Source: Exophiala sp. HKRS030
Lineage: Eukaryota > Ascomycota > Eurotiomycetes > Chaetothyriales > Herpotrichiellaceae
DNA length: 64,000 nucleotides
Assembly (NCBI GenBank): GCA_023897205.1
Contig: JAHWDD010000003.1
Location: 2,297,665-2,361,664, forward strand
Direction: 5' to 3'
The notes beneath the pieces are model-generated. The model ran no database searches. It had not been told where the DNA came from and saw nothing but the letters and a program-made list of their open reading frames with translations. This document shows, piece by piece, positions 22,261 through 32,222 of this stretch (position 1 is the first letter of the stretch; every line of letters begins with the position of its first letter). Made by a program: the position numbers and the translations under genes.

Positions 22261-25200
22261 GATGCTGTTGGTCTACCTGAAAAACAAGAGAAAGAGATTC
22301 TGGTTTTGGCAGAGTGAATGCTAGGGGTGGAGTGGAAGGAGAGTCAAGGGGGGAGGACTGCTATCACGGAGGACAGAACTTGGTAGACAGGCTTTGAGAT
22401 AAGGTGGGTTGAAGTAAGCAATATCAATGCCCGGAAAGGCTGCGATGCAAGGTGATGGTTCCCCCCCTCCTTCGCTCTGCAGCGTAGATGGGCCTATGAT
22501 AGACATGGTCACTCGAACTAGCGTGCCATTATGTTGCTAATCAAAGCCCAAAGGATCCGTCGAGCTGATCAACCAGAAGTACTGCACGTGGAAGTGGCAG
22601 CCGGCGACCTGCCTTTAGCGGTATATCGATTGAGAGTGATATGGATGAAACAGCAAGGACAGGGCATGCTTGCTTAGCGTACAGTGCGAGTGAGTGTCTA
22701 AGGCGAGTCATCGTGTCCCTGAACTCGCTCCGACCTGGTTTCTTTGCCGCACTTTGTCACTTGCCGATTCCAAGAATTTGCCGCAAGTGTGATGGATTCT
22801 GGGGGGGGCGAATCAATGCGGAGAGATGCCCATCTGCCTCCCGTATATAGCATGATGCGGGGGTGGAGACAACAGCCTCCGGGCGTCTAGCTGCCCATTT
22901 CACCCTCTTATGCCCACTTGCCAGCCAGTGATGATCGTGCTGAGTGCCGTTCAAAGCAAGGTACCTCACCTACCTCAAGGCATCCCTGTCCCGCGCGATG
23001 TGGATGTGATGGTACCGTGTTCGCTTAAACCATCACCCATACCATGGTCACAAACTGTCTTTCTGTGCCTCGCCGTTACCATGCTGGCAATGGACATCGA
23101 GAGGGGTGATGGTGTACATAAGCGTTACATGACCTCGGTACAAAAACCCGAGGCAAACTCCAGGCCACCCTGCGTGTACCATGATACCGACTGCGCGTCA
23201 TAGAACGTAGACATACGAAATGACCATACGACAGTATATTTGAGCATTTTTGCACACGGAACACAACCTGTACCGGCTAAAAGAATAACCCAGGGTCTTG
23301 AACACACCAAGTCGTGCATGGGAGTTTGAGATTCATGAAGCTTGGCTCGTGATGATAGATCTCAACCATCCTTGCCTCTCGCTTCGGCGTAGAAGGTTTT
23401 GGTCTTGCTTCAGGACAGATGGCAGACATGCATCGTTCGGCTCGTGAGACCATAAACCAAAAGTGCCACGAGAGAGGGGGTTTTCTCCAAGTGAGCTCAT
23501 GTCGAGGCGCAAATTCACTCACGCACAGTGGCATCGTATCTTTTCACGCGGGCCCACAGTAGACAGTATAGCTGCGACGATCAGCGTCCATTTGCAGAGC
23601 CAGCTTCCAACCAGAATAGAGACAACGGTCAGAGCATGCCTTGCCTGACCATGACCTTGTCGTGACAATTTACTGCCATATATTGCCTGTGTGATGCTGT
23701 GTTAGAAGTTTATGAATGGACATGAATGCCCTGAAACATATCCTCCGACTGCTCTTATAGCATTTCTCAAGTCTGACCTTTCGGAAAGTTTCGGACTCCT
23801 TTGGCCAAAGGATACCGGAAGAATTTCGTGCGGCAAGGCTGAATGTTCAGGCCTTTGATGCTGCTATCAGGTAGGAGACACAGGCTCTAAGCACAGTTTG
23901 ATTGTCTGCGACAATGTCTCCAAAGAGTCATGCTGCGCTAGGGTCTGCATCGCCCCAGAGTTGTCGCAAGAGTAAGATGCAGTGTACCGTACCCTGTGCG
24001 GAAATTCACCGTCGAGAAATTGTAAACAGTACCTTGTGACCTCCCTGGAGGATCGACTTTGTACGAGCCGTAGTACGCCTCTAGCCATGTACTGCCATTG
24101 AGAAAAGAGCTCTACACTCACATCACTGTGGTTCTGCTGCATAGGCACTGCTTGATTTGATGGGTGAATAATTAGCCAGTAACATCGTTGGCTGTCTCGT
24201 ATCATAGCTCGAAGGCTGCTATGCGGAGATGCGTCAAGACAGGAGCGTTAGCTGACGGCAGTGGGACTCACTGTCCCGAGAAGGCCTTACCGTAGCATCA
24301 TCGCTTTGACTTGGGGTGGCGATAAGTTTGCCCATGATTGAATGGGGACGAAGCTGAGTACCTTCTGGTGGAAAGCTCCAGCTCCTAATGCCCAAGCCAT
24401 CTTACCGCAATCCACAGAATCGAGCTCACTCAAGTGCACTGTAGAAGATCATGTTCGTTGTATTTGGGCAAATAAATCAACCGAAAGCTGGTTTCGACGA
24501 GGTCTTCGAAGCCATGTGACTTGGTTCTGGAGCTTACCCACAAGTCAGACATCATCAGACTCGATCCATCAAGGGCTACTGGATAGCACCACCAGCCTCT
24601 CTTTGCTGGAAGGGTCTGTCTGAGAGCTCAAGTCCCATGTGGTTATTTCGTAGAGGCTAGAGCAGCCGCCTCATATCGACAACAGTGAAATACTGACTCG
24701 GCGAGTCAGCGTAATAGCGTGCGGGCTCTAGGCCTGCCATAGAATCCAGAGCGTGCCAGCTAAGGGCGAACCAGGACAAAGATCTAGGGTCCGTAACCTT
24801 CTTGTGAAACAATACAGACACATGAAGGTGGCGAAGATGCTTGTGGGCCACCTCGCGTGCGTTGAGGCCTTGCTGTAGCCTGCCACACCACACACCTTTA
24901 TGGTGGCGCCCCGAGTGCTATGCCGCGGGCGGGCTGCCATTGAGGTATCCCCGCGTCAAGTTGTAAATTTGACGTACAAGAGCTCTGTACATACTATAAT
25001 CATAGTTCTGCCGTGTCAATCGGGTCATATTATCGCTGGCCACGTCTACTGCATGGATCAACGCCGGAAGATGAAAGACTAACGCGTATCCAAGTGAGCT
25101 CGCTATATGGTGCGTTGCATGTAGTGCCGCCGAAAGAGGGAGGTCTTTCCCCCCAACTTGTCATGGATTCGAAATGCGGGAGGTGGGATGATCCGCCAGG

Positions 25201-25995
25201 TGTGGCTTCTTTGTGGCCATATGAATTTGTATCCATCCTCAGGGACATCTCTGTTCGTTCAAATGATCCGATCTTTCGAACTCAAACCTCGACTTTGGAG
25301 ATGACATATAGATTGAGTGCTCAGCGACAAGGTTGAAAAGGTTGATATCAAGCACCACCCTCTGTGATATCGTGATGTTGGGATCCAGTCATTGTTGATA
25401 GAATGAAGAAGTTGAGAATGTCCTTTGCGTGGATGAAGTTAAGAGTAGCAGCTAAGCATATCGCTAGCTTTGATAGTATTAGTTTTAATGATTAACTTGC
25501 GTGCACGACGTGTTTAACCGTCCAAGTCAACCAATCAACGAAGACTTAGTATAGACCACGGCTAACTATATCGACATGGGCGCCTCCTCAAGTACAGGCT
25601 CACTTCTGCTCTCATTTCAGAAGGGCATAAAACTGCGCACGACCTGCAAGCAGGCTGATAGTAAGCCGCATTTTTTGAACCTTTAGGCTGAACCTTGTCT
25701 GCGATGTGTGGCAGATCAACGGCAGCAACGTGGCATGGTGACTGATGCGTATCTAGAATGTTGCTCCGGCAAACATCTGATTCGAATCAAATGCCTCCCA
25801 AGATTCCGATGCACTAAGAGTCGTATATTCCACCTATTTGGGGAGCGAACTTTCCGGCTGAAAGATGTGCCTGGCATGAACAGATGGTGAGGTCTCTCTT
25901 GTTCTTTTGACACATTACTACCTCGGGAAGTGTGGTCTAGACTAGGATGTGACCGGCTACACAAGCATCGTACAGACTTCCGTTGCTGATGTACA
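22261..25995. other. Gene-poor region, 3.7 kb
   Basis: This is the longest stretch without a supported gene. It starts with the permease promoter and ends just past the 3' end of the GH31 gene. ORFs are all shorter than 115 codons and none shows a domain. Composition is ordinary rather than strongly AT-rich, and no terminal or tandem repeat was found by eye. A short reading frame near 25576-25893 contains a PCLRC motif but is interrupted. The stretch could hold a non-coding RNA or an eroded gene, but nothing positive supports either. Confidence 0.45.
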
Positions 25996-28348
25996 TCAGG
26001 TTCTTTCAAAGACAGGCATGACTGCCAGTGGGCAGTTTACCTCGATAGTCTGCCCCCCTTGGACCTCCTCGGGGGTTTTGATATCTCCATCGTCAAACCT
26101 CCTCCACCTCGCACCCTTGGGCAGGTATACCTTTCTCTTGTTTACACCTTCATACATGACTGGAGCGACAAGATACTTGCTTCCAAACATATACTGGTCT
26201 TCTACATCCCAGCACTCCTGATCCGCTGGAAATTCGAAGAATAATGTACGGATCACTGGAGTGCCTTTCTCATGTGCCTGGCTCATGAGCTGGCGAACAT
26301 AGGGGCGAAGCTTTTCGCGGAGAAGGAGATATTTCTTCATGATTTCGTAGCATTCTTCCCCGTACGACCAGATCTCGTTGGGGGCACCTGATATGCACGT
26401 CGCACCACCGGTCGTGCCGTGCTGAGGCTGCATAGGCTCTCGGTGACCGTGTAGGCGGAACACGGGACAAAAACAGCCTACAAAACGTTGAGTAAAATCA
26501 ACAACTCAGGAGCGGTGTTGAAACTTACCATATTGGAACCATCTCGTGCACAATTCTCGGAACTCTGGGTGTGTAGGGTTTCCGCCATGGAAACCACCTG
26601 CCAGGTCAGCATTTACCATTTTCAGAACATCATGATTCAGGGAGAGACATACCGATGTCAGTCGTCCACCAGGGTATTCCTGCAATTCCGACATTGAGAC
26701 CTGCAGCGAATTGATCCCGGAAGCTTCCCCAACTGCTTGCAATATCGCCACTCCACAGAAGGGTACCGAACTTCTGGCTTCCTGCCCATGCACAACGGAT
26801 CAAATTGCAGACGTCTTCCTGCTTGCCATCCTTGACCATTCCTTCATAGAAGGCTCGAGCATAGTCAACAGGATATGCATTCCCCGTGCTCAAGACGCTA
26901 CCACTGTGGTAGCGATAAAGGTCGAAGTCGTACACATTATACTCCGGCTCAGCTTCGTCGAGCCAGAAGAGTTTGACACCCTTGTCATAATAGTTCTTCT
27001 TGGCCGTCTTCCAGACGAATTCTCTGGCTGCCGGGTTGGTGAAGTCGGCATGGACAGTGTCTCCCTGGAAATCCATGGAAACCCGTAGACCTCGGTCTTG
27101 TCGGATCAACAGCCCATGTTCAAGCATATGGTTATAATTTTCGGACCGCTTATCGACAGTCGGCCAGATGGACACAAGGAGTTCGATGTTCATCGACTGG
27201 AGTTCTTTGATCATGGCATCTGTAGAAGAAAAATCAAAAATATCCGACTTGTCAGAATCATGACCGTCTTTGAGGTGACAGTGTTGTAAGAAAGGAGGAT
27301 AGATCAAAATCAAGGCCGCTCGGAGAAGGGTGTGAAGTCAAAGACTGGAGATTTGGCGGCCGAAGACTCCTGCCAGGTCGACAACAACCTTCGCATCGCA
27401 GACTCACCGGGATCTTCCCAATAGGTAGGATCAAACTTCCATTCTCCTTGCTTTGGCCCTGTGTCCGTTTAGCATGAGGAGGTCAAATCGGCAGTTTTGC
27501 TAGAGGGGTCACCACGAACAGTGAAAAAAGTCCACCACAATGACATCCAGCGGCAAATTTCTCTTGCGATACTCTCTCGCAACTTCCAGGAGCTCTTTTT
27601 GAGTCTGATAACGAAGCTTGCACTGCCAAAAGCCAAGTCCGTACTCGGGCATCATGGGGACTTTTCCCGTCACGTCCGCGTATGTTTCGACTATTTGAGC
27701 GGGTGTGTCGCCGGCCACGATCCAATAATCCATGAACTTGGTGGATTGGGCTTCGAAGCTCATTATGTTCTTGCCGAGGACCGCCCTTCCGACGGCCGGG
27801 TTGTTCCAGAGCAAGCCATACCCCAAACTGGACAACATAAAGGGCACACTCGCCTGGGAGTTTCGTTGAGCCATCTCCAGGTCGAGACCCTTGAGGTCAA
27901 GGAACGGCTGCTGGTACTGACCCATCCCATAGATTTTCTCCTTCTTGTCGACCGACTCGAGTCGGTAGGTCAAGTGGTAGTCGCCGCCGAGCAACGGTTT
28001 GAACTCTCGGGCCTCCACTTCGAGGGCGCTGCATTTGGGGTCTTCGACGTCGAGCCTGTTCCGCTGGTACTCCTCCAGCAGTCGCTCCCCCTTTGCGTTG
28101 GTGATGATGATCTTGCCCCGCGAGGAGACGCTGGCCGTGATACCCCCGTTGGTGATTTCGGCCGACTTTTCGTGGATCGCTATCGACGGCTCAGACTTTT
28201 GAGGTTCGATCGTCAAGGCCCAATCTTCGGCCGGCAAGGTATGCAATTTGGTCGCACGGACACGGAGGGCATTGGGACCCCATGCTTCAATCTGAACATG
28301 TTCCGAGTCGTACGTGTAATGAAGTGCGTTGTCCTTGGAGAGTAGCAT
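25996..28348 (-). CDS. Glycoside hydrolase family 31, alpha-xylosidase-like
   Basis: Five exons (28348-27520, 27458-27408, 27219-26653, 26597-26529, 26477-25996) give 665 residues. The N-terminal beta-sandwich (IEAWGPNALRVRATK, IYGMGQYQQPFLDLKG) precedes the TIM barrel. Splicing builds VVDFFHWPKQGEWKFDP, the conserved GH31 barrel strand. The catalytic nucleophile is Asp about 381 in KLFWLDEAEPE. The acid/base Asp lies in TLLWSGDIASSW. C-terminal strands with YLVAPVMYEG follow. The WLDEAEPE form and the short length fit the fungal alpha-xylosidase/alpha-glucosidase branch rather than secreted maltases. There is no signal peptide, so it is likely cytosolic, acting on xyloglucan-derived or similar oligosaccharides. 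The ATG at 28348 gives the family-like start; the upstream ORF is open only through a TTG. Confidence 0.93.
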
Positions 28349-28973
28349 GGTTTGGACTTTTGCCGGTGGGGTGGATATCTCTCTGAAGGTAATTTGATCA
28401 AGATTCAAGCCTTTGTTCGACGCCAGTGATCTCGCCAGATATCATGCGAGTCCTCGAGGCTCTTGGGGTTCAGAACGTCAGAAGTGAAAAGTAATTGATT
28501 CAGATGAGTAAAGTATATACTTCCCACCGATCCTGTTGTCTCAACATAGTATGGCCATCCCACCGGAGTTGTTTGTATGATTCCCGGCGGGACATTCAAT
28601 CGGCTGAAAGCCCGATGGGTCTCCCGCGATATCAGGCACATTTTACGTCTCCTCCCCATATGGAGTAAAGAAATCATCATGGGAGTTTGCAGCCCTTAGA
28701 TTGGTGGAAAACTGATGAATTCCGCACTACGAGTACAAAACGGAGAGAACTTGCAAGATTATAACTTGAGGATACTCCATGCTTCCGTCTTCAGAATCTG
28801 ACACAATAGCAAAATCGGAAAACATCAATCATTACAGAAGTAGGTGTATCTATGGGCCATCTCAAGCTTTCCAACAGGCCTGTCATGCCCAAGAGCCATC
28901 CATACACCCACACAATACCAGCCCTCCATTCAGACCAGATAAAACACACAAGTCAACATCTAGATATCCAAGC
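28349..28973. other. Intergenic region upstream of the GH31 gene
   Basis: 625 nt between tandem minus-strand genes. It includes an ATG-started 91-codon frame (28680-28405) that ends 56 nt before the GH31 start. It has no domain and may be an upstream ORF or chance. Confidence 0.4.
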
Positions 28974-31670
28974 TCAACTCTTACTTCGCACCGTCAAATC
29001 ATCAAGTACATCACTCCCACCTTTTGTGTCTGCCACCTTGAACGCCAGACCTTCACCGCCGATATCCAATCCCTTTTCTGCGCGTTCATAAGCCTCGTCA
29101 CTGCGATCGGTGAGAATTTTGAGTTCGTCTTCACCCAAAATCTTCCCGCTGCCTCCCTCTTTACTCTGGATGTCATACTTTTCAAAATCATCACCTTCCA
29201 GCACGCCTCGCACATCATCCACCACATCTCCTTCGGCGGCCAACAAACTCTTGAACTTGCCCTTTTGGATGATGAGCTTTTCCAGTTTTCTCTTGGCGTC
29301 GGCCTTGAACAACAAGGTCTCCTCCACCGTGCCTCTTGTGGCGAGCCTGTACACAATGACCGGTTTCGTCTGGCCGATGCGATGAGCCCTGTCCATGGCC
29401 TGCAAGTCCTGTTGCGGATTCCAGTCGCTATCGAATAATATCACCGTATCCGCCGCGGTCAAATTGATGCCCTGCCCACCCGCCCTAGTGCTTAACAGGA
29501 ACAAGTTGAAAGACTTGTCCGTGTTGAAACTTGTAATTTGTTCGTAACGGTCCTCTTGGCTCACACTTCCGTCGATGCGGCAACATTTCCATTCCCTCAG
29601 TTCGCTGGCGTACGTCTCCAGGATGTCCAACGTCGTTTTGAACTGGCTGAATATCAAGACCTTGTGTCCCAGCTTGAATAGCCGCGGGAGCAGTGTGTCA
29701 AGCAGGAGGATCTTTCCACTAGCTGTGACCAGTGTCTCGTCGACGGCGGGGAAGTCTCCGGATGCCTCTTCATCCACCGTTGCAGGTTTCCAGGGCCAGT
29801 AGAAGTTGTGAGGAGAATTGCATGCAAGCCGAGCCTGCATGACCGGGTTCTGGAGCTTCTTGCTGGCAATCTCTTTCTTGGCCAACTTAAGTGTCTGCAC
29901 ACGCTGGAGTTCTTCAGCCTCTTCTGATGAAAAGCCAGGTGTATCTGGCGGAGGCGTGACTGCATCCAGACTGATATCTTCTTCTCCACGCTCAAGACGA
30001 CGCAAGCGAGAGTTGAACTCCCTGTCAGTGACGTCTCGATAAGACGTCCGCGCAGCTTTCCTGCCCCGTCGTGTTGAGCCAACCGATACCACCGAAGCAG
30101 GAGTTGATGCACGACTAGTCTTTAGACTTTTCGCTGGTGTAGATCGCCCACTCCCGTTGGCCTTGCGCTTCAGGCTTGCCGCTCGACTACGTGCTTCAAG
30201 TCGTTCGACCGCTTTGTCTTCGAGGTAGTTCCTACTCGTACCAGCAAGGATTTCTCTGTATAATTCTTTCTGCTCAGCCGAAAGTGGCGCGTACAAAATG
30301 TATTCTCTCTTCTTGGGAAGGGACGACTCTACATCGGTCTTGACACGTCTGAGGAGGAACGGTTTGAGAATGGCATGCATCGTGGAAACCAGGTTGTTTT
30401 TGCGTTTCAAAGCTTTCCCACTCGGGTCGTCCCTGTCTTCCAGAACGCTCGAGAAGTCGAACCAGCGTTCGAAGCTGTCAAGGTCATTAAAGACTTCGGG
30501 AAGCAAAAAGTGCAATAGGGACCAGAGTTCAGCGATGTTGTTCTGTAATGGTGTACCGGTGATGAGCAGGCGATTGGCGCTGTTATAGGTCATCAGGTCT
30601 TTGATCAACCGACAGTTCATGTTCTTCAGGCGGTGGCCCTCATCCACGATGATGTAGCGCCACTGATAGTTGGTGAGGAACTTTTTGTCATTCATGCATA
30701 TTTCGTAGCTGGTTACGACAACGGGAAAGTCGGCTTTGCCTTGATCCTGAAGCTTCATGCGCTTGCGGCGCATTGTGTCGCGGTCGTCTTTACTGCCGTG
30801 GTAGAGAATCGTGTTAATGGAAGGTGTCCAGTGTTTGAATTCTTCGACCCAATTGCGAACGGTGCTCAAGGGGGCCACGATGAGAAACGGACCAGCGATA
30901 TTGTGTTCTTTGAAAAATGCAATCAGAGAGATTGACTGAAGGGTCTTTCCCAGACCCATTTCGTCTGCCAGGATACCAGAGAGCCCGTTCATCCAAAGCG
31001 TTTTGAGCCATTCAAGACCTTCAAGTTGATATCTCTTCATTTGGCCTCCGGTCACAAGACTTGGTTGTTCGGTCGCAACAAGCTCTTGTGTGCCCAAACC
31101 CTCTCCTTTATACTCCTCGGCGGCTTCTGCCAGAGCTTGCTGAACGGATGGTCCCTCCTCGGCAGCTTTGGCAGTCTTGGAATCAAAATACTGTGTGATA
31201 TTATTCTTTGCCACATTTGGCTTCGCAGGGCGACCTCGACCGTTGTTGCTCTTTTTACTCTGACTGTCAGCCTGGTCTTTTGCATCACCACCGTTCTGCA
31301 CATGCGCCCTGTCCGACTTTCTTGTTGGACCTTTGCGCTCCGCTTCCTTAACTGCTTGGTGCTCCTGTTTAGTCGCGGCTCGTCTCGCCTGTTCTTGATT
31401 GCGCTTCTGTTGCTCCTTCATCTTGTCTGCCATAATGGCCACGAAAACCGAGCTCGTCTTAAGCAAATTTGTTAATGCTCGAGATTTCATATCCATCTCC
31501 CCTTCATCCTCCTTATTGACGACATTACGGTTCTCCTCTTTGACCATGGGTTCCTGCGATTCTGCTTTTGCCTCAACATGGGTGCTCCGATCAGGCGAGG
31601 ACGGAGGTGTGGTTTTGGAGGAAGACATTGTCACTGTGGCGGATGCTGAGCTGGCCGAACTTCTGGCCAT
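28974..31670 (-). CDS. SNF2-family chromatin remodeller, LSH/Irc5 type
   Basis: A single exon of 898 residues. The N-terminus is low complexity and charged, with a Gln/Arg/Glu coiled region. The SNF2 ATPase follows from about 205: QLEGLEWLKTLWMNG, Walker A DEMGLGKTLQS, the DEGH box in YIIVDEGHRLKN, and LLITGTPLQNN. A serine/arginine-rich insert (about 500-560) precedes the C-terminal helicase lobe with GHKVLIFSQF, STRAGGQGINL and AMDRAHRIGQ. The arrangement and motif spellings fit the LSH/HELLS/DDM1 clade (yeast Irc5, Neurospora MUS-30), linked to DNA methylation or genome stability, rather than ISWI, because no HAND/SANT/SLIDE domains follow. It lies head-to-tail downstream of MCM2. Confidence 0.92.
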   Translation of the reverse strand: MARSSASSASATVTMSSSKTTPPSSPDRSTHVEAKAESQEPMVKEENRNVVNKEDEGEMDMKSRALTNLLKTSSVFVAIMADKMKEQQKRNQEQARRAATKQEHQAVKEAERKGPTRKSDRAHVQNGGDAKDQADSQSKKSNNGRGRPAKPNVAKNNITQYFDSKTAKAAEEGPSVQQALAEAAEEYKGEGLGTQELVATEQPSLVTGGQMKRYQLEGLEWLKTLWMNGLSGILADEMGLGKTLQSISLIAFFKEHNIAGPFLIVAPLSTVRNWVEEFKHWTPSINTILYHGSKDDRDTMRRKRMKLQDQGKADFPVVVTSYEICMNDKKFLTNYQWRYIIVDEGHRLKNMNCRLIKDLMTYNSANRLLITGTPLQNNIAELWSLLHFLLPEVFNDLDSFERWFDFSSVLEDRDDPSGKALKRKNNLVSTMHAILKPFLLRRVKTDVESSLPKKREYILYAPLSAEQKELYREILAGTSRNYLEDKAVERLEARSRAASLKRKANGSGRSTPAKSLKTSRASTPASVVSVGSTRRGRKAARTSYRDVTDREFNSRLRRLERGEEDISLDAVTPPPDTPGFSSEEAEELQRVQTLKLAKKEIASKKLQNPVMQARLACNSPHNFYWPWKPATVDEEASGDFPAVDETLVTASGKILLLDTLLPRLFKLGHKVLIFSQFKTTLDILETYASELREWKCCRIDGSVSQEDRYEQITSFNTDKSFNLFLLSTRAGGQGINLTAADTVILFDSDWNPQQDLQAMDRAHRIGQTKPVIVYRLATRGTVEETLLFKADAKRKLEKLIIQKGKFKSLLAAEGDVVDDVRGVLEGDDFEKYDIQSKEGGSGKILGEDELKILTDRSDEAYERAEKGLDIGGEGLAFKVADTKGGSDVLDDLTVRSKS

Positions 31671-32222
31671 GGCTAGGATCAGTCTGCCTGAAGGTCAGTG
31701 AGCCGGATTATTCGGATTCAGTTGTCGTAGCATTGACTGGATATCTGCACTTGGACTTGGAAAAATCAACCACAGAGAGGAGAACGCAGTGTTCAAATAG
31801 AGAGAAATGGTGACCGCTTATCCCTGCGCCAGGAAAGTGATGACTATTCAAGCCCAGGCGATCCGATGGCCTGGCAAAAAAATGTATGACGCACATGGCG
31901 AGACGCGTCTTGCACTGTCCAAAGCGCGTATCGCGCGCGCGGCACAGATGATTATGTTAGCGGCAATAGGGAGTTGACCAGCGCTGGATAAATGTGGCCG
32001 TCATCATCATTAATAGGTAATTTCTCCTTTCCGCTACAGATACACATACGCAACAAGGAGGCAGCAATGCTCTTATTGATGGTATAGTCAACATTGGTCT
32101 AACAACGCCCTTCCAACATCCATAAATTACATAAAGCCGGTTCATCAGCCTGGCATGAGAATTGTCATCCACTCATTATTCCCCAAAGGTATGACAGGCA
32201 TCAAGGATCATTCTTAAATATG
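31671..32222. other. Intergenic region between MCM2 and the remodeller
   Basis: 552 nt between tandem minus-strand genes, holding the MCM2 3' end and the remodeller promoter. No gene or repeat was seen. Confidence 0.45.

Noticed and set aside
24657..24893. ORF with a tRNA-overlap-like peptide (AGLEPARYYADSPSQ)
   Set aside because: Checked for a tRNA on both strands; no cloverleaf with A and B boxes could be formed.
25576..25893. Possible zinc-cluster relic (KLRTTCKQAD, then EPCLRC)
   Set aside because: The two parts need an intron that does not keep frame, and the remaining cysteines of a Zn2Cys6 cluster are not in place.
27497..28345. 282-codon plus-strand ORF opposite the GH31 gene
   Set aside because: Mirror frame of a conserved glycoside hydrolase exon; no recognisable motif.
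28405..28680. 91-codon ORF directly upstream of the GH31 start
   Set aside because: Ends in a stop 56 nt before the GH31 ATG, with no homology recognised; the GH31 N-terminus is already complete without it.
28779..29438. 219-codon plus-strand ORF at the end of the LSH-type gene
   Set aside because: Most of it is antisense to the C-terminal helicase lobe; no domain.
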